Assembly (NCBI GenBank): GCA_017528675.1
Contig: JAFXOO010000308.1
Coordinates: 1 to 5,080 of the forward strand
DNA: 5,080 nucleotides
Reading direction: 5' to 3'
Source: Oscillospiraceae bacterium
GTDB taxonomy: Bacteria; Bacillota; Clostridia; Oscillospirales; Ruminococcaceae
Shown: in pieces, positions 1 to 3,390 of the stretch
Layout of the letters: each line of letters starts with the position of its first letter
How positions within the stretch are numbered: the stretch's first letter is position 1
Notes under the pieces: generated by a model
Told to the model about the DNA's origin: nothing
The model's database searches: none
Seen by the model: only the letters and a program-made list of their open reading frames with translations
Program-made: the position numbers and the translations under genes

Positions 1-355
1 CACCCTCATTCCAGGTCACATTCTTCAACGGGTGAAGCTTTACAATGAAATAACCGCCCTCACCTGTTTCAAAGCGATATTCCTGAGCAGCGCCCTCCTC
101 ATAACCACGCTCATCCAGATAGATGACACTTTCATTCTCCTGTCCGGAAGGTGTTAAGCTGGTGACCGGGACATACATCTGAATAAAGATTTTACCTATA
201 TGCAGATTTCGGGAAATTGGCTGAATGGCAGAGCTCACAGCCATTACAGCATCAGCTTCCGATTTAAACTGCCCGCTTACAACCATATAAAAATCCAGAA
301 ACTCCCGTGAGCATATCTGAAACTGGTTTTCTTGTCCGGGTGGTATAGATAACAT
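1..355 (-). CDS. Unrecognised cytoplasmic protein, N-terminal 118 residues (runs off window)
   Basis: Reading the minus strand from ATG 355-353 gives an uninterrupted frame of 118 codons that continues past base 1. It begins MLSIPPGQENQFQ and contains the segments FLDFYMVVSGQF, LHIGKIFIQMYV and EYRFETGEGGYFIVKLHPL. An in-frame TGA lies at 361-359, so the start must be ATG 355 or the adjacent GTG 358. A GGGGGG run (370-365) sits 9 bases before the ATG and can act as a ribosome binding site. There is no signal peptide or membrane segment, so a cytoplasmic location is likely. The gene has its own promoter at 433-461 and a leader with a 9-bp inverted repeat. I do not recognise the family from this stretch. 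The look of the segment (mixed alpha/beta, 'LHIG' followed by paired strands) vaguely recalls the region before GGDEF domains in clostridial cyclic-di-GMP proteins, but no GGDEF or EAL motif is in the window, so this is only a guess. Confidence 0.72.
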   Translation of the reverse strand, partial: MLSIPPGQENQFQICSREFLDFYMVVSGQFKSEADAVMAVSSAIQPISRNLHIGKIFIQMYVPVTSLTPSGQENESVIYLDERGYEEGAAQEYRFETGEGGYFIVKLHPLKNVTWNEG

Positions 356-364
356 CACTCATAT

Positions 365-370
365 CCCCCC
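365..370 (-). promoter_or_regulatory. Ribosome binding site of the partial gene
   Basis: GGGGGG on the minus strand, 9 bases before ATG 355 and 6 bases before the alternative GTG 358. It is a G-rich variant rather than a textbook AGGAGG, but it is the only Shine-Dalgarno-like run in the leader. Confidence 0.5.
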
Positions 371-383
371 AATCATGAAAGGT

Positions 384-419
384 AATGCAATGATTGCGCC
401 GGATGGTATACATTGCATT
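384..419 (-). repeat. 9-bp inverted repeat in the leader of the partial gene
   Basis: AATGCAATG (384-392) and CATTGCATT (411-419) are perfect reverse complements separated by 18 bases. The pair lies just downstream of the predicted transcription start (about 426) and 14 bases before the G-rich ribosome binding site. It could be an operator for a dimeric regulator or a leader hairpin. No T-tract follows, so it is not an attenuator of the intrinsic type. Confidence 0.5.
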
Positions 420-432
420 TTTACTCTTTCTT

Positions 433-461
433 ATTATAGCATGAAACTGTTAAAATGTAAA
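433..461 (-). promoter_or_regulatory. Sigma-A type promoter of the partial gene
   Basis: On the minus strand, TTTACA (461-456) and a perfect TATAAT (438-433) are separated by exactly 17 bases. The expected start of transcription is near 426, giving a leader of about 70 bases. The region upstream is AT-rich, including the palindrome at 479-490, which could help RNA polymerase binding. Confidence 0.8.
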
Positions 462-478
462 TAGTTTGCAATATAAAG

Positions 479-490
479 CAAATATATTTG
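479..490. repeat. Perfect 12-base AT-rich palindrome
   Basis: CAAATATATTTG reads the same on both strands. It starts 18 bases upstream of the -35 box of the promoter at 433-461, at about -55 to -65. This is a plausible regulator site or just AT-rich upstream sequence. A weaker pair, AATAATGC (493-500) and GCATTATT (525-532), lies next to it. The stretch 533-566 shows nothing else. Confidence 0.35.
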
Positions 491-566
491 TGAATAATGC
501 CATATTGGTCCAGAGGGTTTCTGTGCATTATTATACCGTCTATGGACTCAAAGTGGATATGCTGAC

Positions 567-669
567 TCAGGAGGGGCTGAGCTTTGCATAAGCGATCAGC
601 ACCAAATCAAAGATTTGGGCTGCCTGCTTATCGCCCCTCCTGAACCTCCCCCGGCATAAGCAGACAGCC
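567..669. other. Structured non-coding element with nested and alternative stems
   Basis: The outer arms TCAGGAGGGGC (567-577) and GCCCCTCCTGA (633-643) are a perfect 11-bp inverted repeat. Nested inside are ATAAGC (588-593) with GCTTAT (626-631), and CAGC plus CCAAATC (597-608, one bulged A) with GATTTGG plus GCTG (612-622), closing on an AAA loop. The central strand 618-631 can instead pair with 656-669 over 14 positions; the single mismatch (C623/A664 on the plus strand) becomes a G-U wobble in a minus-strand RNA. Two near-direct copies of GCATAAGC-NNN-CAGC (586-600 and 654-668) supply the competing partners. No protein-like frame with a start and ribosome binding site is seen. It may be a mobile intergenic repeat (MITE- or REP-like) or a structured RNA; the sequence alone does not decide. 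Confidence 0.55.
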
Positions 670-705
670 AGCGAGCCTGCGAGCGCCGCTGGTCGCTTAA
701 AGCGA
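668..705. repeat. Two small inverted repeats linking the structured elements
   Basis: CCAGCG (668-673) pairs with CGCTGG (687-692), and immediately after it TCGCTT (693-698) pairs with AAGCGA (700-705) around a central A. The interior also holds GCGAGC twice (671-676, 679-684). They continue the palindromic cluster without a gap from the element at 567-669 towards the palindrome at 707-727. Confidence 0.45.
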
Positions 706-706
706 A

Positions 707-727
707 GCAGGGCGGTGACCGCCCTGC
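707..727. repeat. GC-rich 21-base palindrome
   Basis: GCAGGGCGGT (707-716) and ACCGCCCTGC (718-727) are perfect reverse complements around a single G. As RNA it would fold into a 9-bp GC-rich stem with a 3-base loop on either strand. There is no T-tract on the minus side, and TTTTGC only appears about ten bases later on the plus side, so it is not a clear terminator. It belongs to the cluster of palindromes in this intergenic region. Confidence 0.6.
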
Positions 728-764
728 ACCCGCAGGTTTTGCTTTTGCTGAGTTGTTGGCATTG

Positions 765-801
765 CTTCCCCAATGGGGAGGGGTTGGGGTTGGGGTGGGG
801 G
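765..801 (+). other. G-quadruplex motif with adjoining small hairpin
   Basis: Five G-tracts of four or more (775-778, 780-783, 786-789, 792-795, 797-801) are separated by loops of only 1 or 2 bases (A, TT, TT, T). This is well inside the usual definition of an intramolecular G-quadruplex on the plus strand. The first tract is also half of a hairpin, CTTCCCC (765-771) with GGGGAGG (775-781, one G-T pair), so the quadruplex and hairpin compete. It lies 36 bases beyond the amidase terminator, between convergently arranged structures. Its role is unknown. Confidence 0.6.
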
Positions 802-836
802 CGCCAGCACCAGAAAAGGACTTTGTCTACATGCCA

Positions 837-866
837 AAAATGCACCCGAATGATCGGGTGCATTTT
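837..866 (-). terminator. Intrinsic terminator of the amidase gene
   Basis: TGCACCCGA (841-849) and TCGGGTGCA (854-862) form a perfect 9-bp stem with a 4-base loop, extended by four A-T pairs (837-840 with 863-866) to 13 bp. On the minus strand the stem runs into five T residues (840-836). It begins 21 bases after the amidase stop codon at 890-888. The A-rich and T-rich flanks could let it work in both directions. Confidence 0.85.
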
Positions 867-887
867 CAAACATACTGTTCCGTAAAT

Positions 888-1436
888 TTATGGACGGTCG
901 AAATTCGGGGTTGCTTCCTGCCACTTGAGCACCTTATCCTTCATTGCCTTGCAGGTGTCTTCATTGCTCAGATACTCCACCAGCAGATCTGCTTCCGCCT
1001 CAGCCATGCGCTTGCAGTTATCATCATTCAGCAACCACATTGTCGCACGGTAATTGGTATGATAGCTGTGTTCAAGAAGAATTGAAGGCGTACCGACATT
1101 AGTTGCTCCACGCAGAACGCTGTAGTAATCCAGATCAGGTTCCTTGTTGCCACGGCGTTTCCAGATATCGCCGCCCTGCTTTGTTTCCATAACCACTGCC
1201 ACCAGATCAGCAAGCTTCTGGCCGAGCTCATCGGTAGATCCGTTGATGGCACAGCATGCAAGCGGTGCATCAACAGAACTGCTGCCGGCAGCGTTGCTGT
1301 GTATGCTCAGGAACAGATCACAGCCCTTGGAAACCATACCACGGTCAACGAGCGCCATATCCTTCTCCTTATCCACACGGGTCGTAATGACTTCAACGCC
1401 ACGGGCTTCAAGAGCTTCCTTCAGATGCAGATGCAT
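888..1436 (-). CDS. N-acetylmuramoyl-L-alanine amidase, catalytic C-terminal fragment after an in-frame stop
   Basis: This frame holds most of an Amidase_3-type zinc amidase, which cleaves the bond between N-acetylmuramic acid and L-alanine in peptidoglycan. Counting from the ATG at 1436, SIHSNA around residue 46 carries a zinc-ligand His, and SILLEHSYHTN around residue 122 carries the catalytic Glu. The coding frame really begins before the ATG: codons 1457-1437 read ESDFTWR, the usual continuation of the family after the DAGH motif, with E as a zinc ligand. It is in the same frame as the upstream 541-codon stretch, separated only by TAG 1460-1458. A separate start is poorly supported, because GGAG lies only two bases before the ATG, and a product starting there would lack two zinc ligands. 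I read it as the 3' part of one 731-codon gene, not an independent enzyme. It ends with TAA (890-888), followed by an intrinsic terminator. Confidence 0.85.
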   Translation of the reverse strand: MHLHLKEALEARGVEVITTRVDKEKDMALVDRGMVSKGCDLFLSIHSNAAGSSSVDAPLACCAINGSTDELGQKLADLVAVVMETKQGGDIWKRRGNKEPDLDYYSVLRGATNVGTPSILLEHSYHTNYRATMWLLNDDNCKRMAEAEADLLVEYLSNEDTCKAMKDKVLKWQEATPNFDRP

Positions 1437-1457
1437 TCTCCAGGTGAAGTCGGATTC

Positions 1458-1460
1458 CTA
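1458..1460 (-). other. In-frame TAG interrupting the amidase at the active site
   Basis: The minus strand reads PVVDSY-TAG-ESDFTWRMHL in one continuous frame with no shift. The residues on both sides belong to the same Amidase_3 domain: the first zinc-ligand His (DAGH, residue 528) precedes the stop and the ligand Glu follows it directly. Family members commonly have a Tyr or other aromatic at this spot (from memory), so a single change of TAT or TAC to TAG would explain it. Alternatives are amber read-through or a base-calling error. The two other visible stop codons in the window are TGA and TAA. Confidence 0.9.
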
Positions 1461-3083
1461 GTAACTATCTACAACCGGGCTGTGGTTATACTTGGCATAA
1501 TGGCCGGCATCAATACAGATCTTGATCGGATTATAAACACCGTCATCGGTAAAGTGATAGCTTGTACCGTCAATCTCAACATCACCCGTTGCCATCAGAC
1601 CATCTTCAAAGAAATAATACTTCTTCGCCTGATAATTCGTCCATCCCGTCGCCATCAGACCGATAGAATTGAAATAGCGGGTACCGTCCTCCATCTTGAG
1701 AAGGCCAACTGCCATTTCGCCATCTTCTTTGTAATATCGTTTACCGCTGTCTGTATCCTTAAATCCGGATTCTGGATTTCCGTTTTTGTCAAACAAGTAT
1801 GTCTTGCTGCCGATGACTGTCTCACCGGTTGCCAGAAGCCCGTCCGGTCTGAAGTAGTACTTGTTGCCGTCAATGGTCTGCCAATCCTTTGCGATAACGC
1901 CGATCTTGTCCGCATAGCGCCTACCGTCCGTACAGTCGAGCCATCCGCCGAAGCCGAGTGCACCCTTCTCATCAAAATAGTAAGCCTCGCCGTCAATCTC
2001 CGTCAGACCAAAAGCCTGAGAACCATTTGTGACATCGAAATAGAAGATACCGTCATTCGTGTCAAGCCAGCCGGTTGTCATGGCGCCGTCCTGACCAAGG
2101 TGGTAGGTCTGCTCGGCAAGCTTCACATAGCCCGTCTGCATTTTGGCATCCTCTGAGAAATAATAAGTCGTACCATCAAGCGTCGTCCAGCCCTCAGAAA
2201 GCGTATAATCCTGATTCGCATGGAGCCTGTCCGAATCATCATTGATCCAGCCGGTCTGCAATACGCCGTTCTCATCGGCATAGTACTGAGCACATCCCAG
2301 CGGCTTGACATCTTCACCGGCACCACAGCGGGAAGAATAGATCAACAGCTCTGCCGCATCGGATGCATTGATAGAACCATCGTTGTTGATATCCGCAATC
2401 TGCTCCGCCTGGAAGTCGTTGGAAGCAACATCGTACTTTTCCGCAATGAGTGCACCGGCAGAAGAACCGCCGGCTCCGGCAGCAGATGCAACGATCAGAA
2501 TACATGCAGCATCACTCGCATCCACGTTGCCGTCGCCGCCAAGATCTCCCTTCAGGTAATCCGGTGTCACGCTGAAATGACCCGTCAGTTTTTTTCCGTT
2601 ATCAATATACGATGCACCATTTGTGTCATGAATCAGTCCGCTTCTGGCGTCCGGATCAGAAGCAAGACTGAGCGTCACATTCAGAATTGTGCCATCCGCA
2701 GACTTTGCCAAAGGATAGTCCGCATACTCCTCTGCCGGAAGCGATGCTTCAGCAGCATCAGCCTGTTCTTCAGTTGCTTCTTCTGCCTGCGTTTCATCAT
2801 CCGCAGCACTTTCGTTCTCTGCAATGGTTTCATCCTGTGCAGAAGCTGTGTCTTCCGCATCCGTTTCTTCAGGTTCGGTTGTTTCTGCCGCATTCTCCGT
2901 CGCAGGTGATTCTGTCGTATCAGGCACCTCTGTCCCAGTTACGGTCTCCTCAGCCAAAGCAGCCGTTTCAGGCGCAACCGCCACATCCTCCGCAGCAAAG
3001 CCTGACATCATCGCTCCATTGGAAACAGTGAGCAGACAGCTCATCAGAACACATGCAAGTTTTGTATGCTTCAAATCTCCCAT
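1458..3083 (-). CDS. Secreted dockerin / cell-wall-binding-repeat amidase, N-terminal part up to the in-frame stop
   Basis: This is the first 541 codons of a secreted peptidoglycan amidase. Residues 1-31 are a signal peptide (positive KHTK, hydrophobic LACVLMSCLLTV, likely cut near GFAA-ED). Residues 32-122 are a low-complexity linker rich in Glu, Thr and Ala. Residues 178-254 hold two dockerin-type calcium loops, DLGGDGNVDASD and DINNDGSINASD, each followed by a helix beginning with Ala-Ala. Residues 266-516 hold about twelve aromatic repeats of roughly 20 residues (for example DGNKYYFRPDGLLATG), typical of CW_binding_1 / choline-binding modules. Amidase_3 then starts at IKICIDAGHYAKYNHSP and is cut by TAG. 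As is, the product would bind walls but have no catalysis. ATG 3083 directly abuts AAGGAG with no spacing; TTG 3074 lies 9 bases from it and gives a more usual signal peptide start (MKHTKLACVLM), so TTG 3074 is the likelier start. A strong promoter lies at 3125-3153. Confidence 0.9.
   Translation of the reverse strand: MGDLKHTKLACVLMSCLLTVSNGAMMSGFAAEDVAVAPETAALAEETVTGTEVPDTTESPATENAAETTEPEETDAEDTASAQDETIAENESAADDETQAEEATEEQADAAEASLPAEEYADYPLAKSADGTILNVTLSLASDPDARSGLIHDTNGASYIDNGKKLTGHFSVTPDYLKGDLGGDGNVDASDAACILIVASAAGAGGSSAGALIAEKYDVASNDFQAEQIADINNDGSINASDAAELLIYSSRCGAGEDVKPLGCAQYYADENGVLQTGWINDDSDRLHANQDYTLSEGWTTLDGTTYYFSEDAKMQTGYVKLAEQTYHLGQDGAMTTGWLDTNDGIFYFDVTNGSQAFGLTEIDGEAYYFDEKGALGFGGWLDCTDGRRYADKIGVIAKDWQTIDGNKYYFRPDGLLATGETVIGSKTYLFDKNGNPESGFKDTDSGKRYYKEDGEMAVGLLKMEDGTRYFNSIGLMATGWTNYQAKKYYFFEDGLMATGDVEIDGTSYHFTDDGVYNPIKICIDAGHYAKYNHSPVVDSY
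1536..2288 (-). repeat. Tandem cell-wall-binding repeats (about 12 units, coding)
   Basis: The encoded protein repeats units of about 20-21 residues with a pattern of Gly-Trp or Gly, a short strand, then a Tyr-Tyr-Phe or similar aromatic group, then Asp-Gly. Examples are EGWTTLDGTTYYFSEDAKM, KDWQTIDGNKYYFRPDGLL and TGWTNYQAKKYYFFEDGLM. Units alternate between Trp-containing and Trp-less forms. They would fold as stacked beta-hairpins that bind cell-wall polymers or exopolysaccharide. The DNA copies have diverged, so this is an old array, not a recent slippage expansion. Confidence 0.85.
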
Positions 3084-3089
3084 CTCCTT
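3084..3089 (-). promoter_or_regulatory. Ribosome binding site that favours a TTG start for the amidase
   Basis: AAGGAG on the minus strand ends immediately before ATG 3083, which leaves no spacer, but lies 9 bases before TTG 3074-3072. Spacing of 5-10 bases is normal, so translation probably starts at TTG 3074 and the protein begins MKHTKLACVLM. A second purine run, GGGAG (3081-3077), is too close to either candidate to be preferred. Confidence 0.65.
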
Positions 3090-3106
3090 AGTCGCTGTAA
3101 TTGATT

Positions 3107-3119
3107 TGTAACATTTACA
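3107..3119. promoter_or_regulatory. Small inverted repeat at the amidase transcription start
   Basis: TGTAA and TTACA flank CAT at 3107-3119, overlapping the expected transcription start (about 3118) of the promoter at 3125-3153. It could be an operator half-site pair, but at 5 bp per arm it is weak and may be chance in AT-rich sequence. Confidence 0.25.
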
Positions 3120-3124
3120 TATAC

Positions 3125-3153
3125 ACTATACCACATTTTAGTGAATTTGTCAA
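3125..3153 (-). promoter_or_regulatory. Strong sigma-A promoter of the amidase gene
   Basis: On the minus strand, consensus TTGACA (3153-3148) is followed by a 17-base spacer and TATAGT (3130-3125). The spacer ends in TGG, giving an extended -10 (TGn). Transcription should begin near 3118, leaving a leader of about 35-44 bases before the start codon. This shows that the amidase is transcribed separately from the upstream lyase gene. Confidence 0.9.
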
Positions 3154-3168
3154 GCGTTTTTCATGAGT

Positions 3169-3201
3169 TTTGCGTATTTTCTTAATTTTATTATACGCAA
3201 A
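3169..3201. promoter_or_regulatory. 9-bp inverted repeat upstream of the amidase promoter
   Basis: TTTGCGTAT (3169-3177) and ATACGCAAA (3193-3201) are perfect reverse complements with a 15-base AT-rich loop. The pair ends 15 bases upstream of the -35 box, at about -50 to -83 from the start. It lacks a T-tract on either side, so a binding site for a transcription factor is more likely than a terminator. Bases 3202-3323 hold nothing else that I can support. Confidence 0.45.
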
Positions 3202-3323
3202 GGAGAAAAACAGCTCCAAAAAGACACAATTACTATTTGACATCCTTGCCATAATCTGGCGTTTTTCTGTTTTGCTCTACGAGGCGGACATTCCCTTTGC
3301 AGATGTTGTGCCCGCACAAACAT

Positions 3324-3375
3324 GCCCCGCTGCTGCAACCGGCACGGAATCTTGCCGCATTGTCAGCAACGGGGC
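3324..3375 (-). terminator. Long imperfect hairpin after the lyase gene
   Basis: GCCCCGCTGCTG (3324-3335) pairs with CAGCAACGGGGC (3364-3375) over 12 positions with one wobble-type position (C3330/A3369 on the plus strand, G-U on the minus RNA). Inside are CAA with TTG and CGGCA (3340-3344) with TGCCG (3353-3357). It begins 15 bases after the lyase stop codon. The minus-strand tail is only ATGTTTGTG, without a proper T-tract, so it may be a weak terminator, a factor-dependent one or a 3' mRNA-protecting stem. Confidence 0.55.
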
Positions 3376-3390
3376 TTAACTACAATACAA

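Noticed and set aside
567..727. CRISPR array
   Set aside because: The repeats are inverted and non-periodic, with no regular direct repeats and spacers.
567..924. Short minus-strand frames through the palindrome cluster (100 and 75 codons)
   Set aside because: They translate the G4 complement and palindromes into Pro/Arg-rich low-complexity sequence, overlap the amidase terminator and show no ribosome binding site.
1299..2156. Long plus-strand open frame of 285 codons across the amidase locus
   Set aside because: It is antisense to the amidase repeats and catalytic domain, lacks a sensible ribosome binding site and its product has no recognisable domain; the minus-strand frame has clear domain motifs.
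2220..2909. Plus-strand open frame of 229 codons opposite the amidase N-terminal half
   Set aside because: Antisense shadow of the dockerin-like and linker region; composition is erratic and no domain is visible.
3190..3219. Possible second minus-strand promoter, TATAAT at 3195-3190 with TTGGAG at 3219-3214
   Set aside because: The -35 match is weak and the spacer is 18; the near-consensus promoter at 3125-3153 explains expression better.
3205..3225. GGAG/CTCC stem with T-runs on the minus strand
   Set aside because: Only four base pairs; too weak to call a terminator.
3237..3255. Plus-strand TTGACA followed by CATAAT
   Set aside because: The spacing is only 7 bases, far from the required 16-18, and no plus-strand gene follows.
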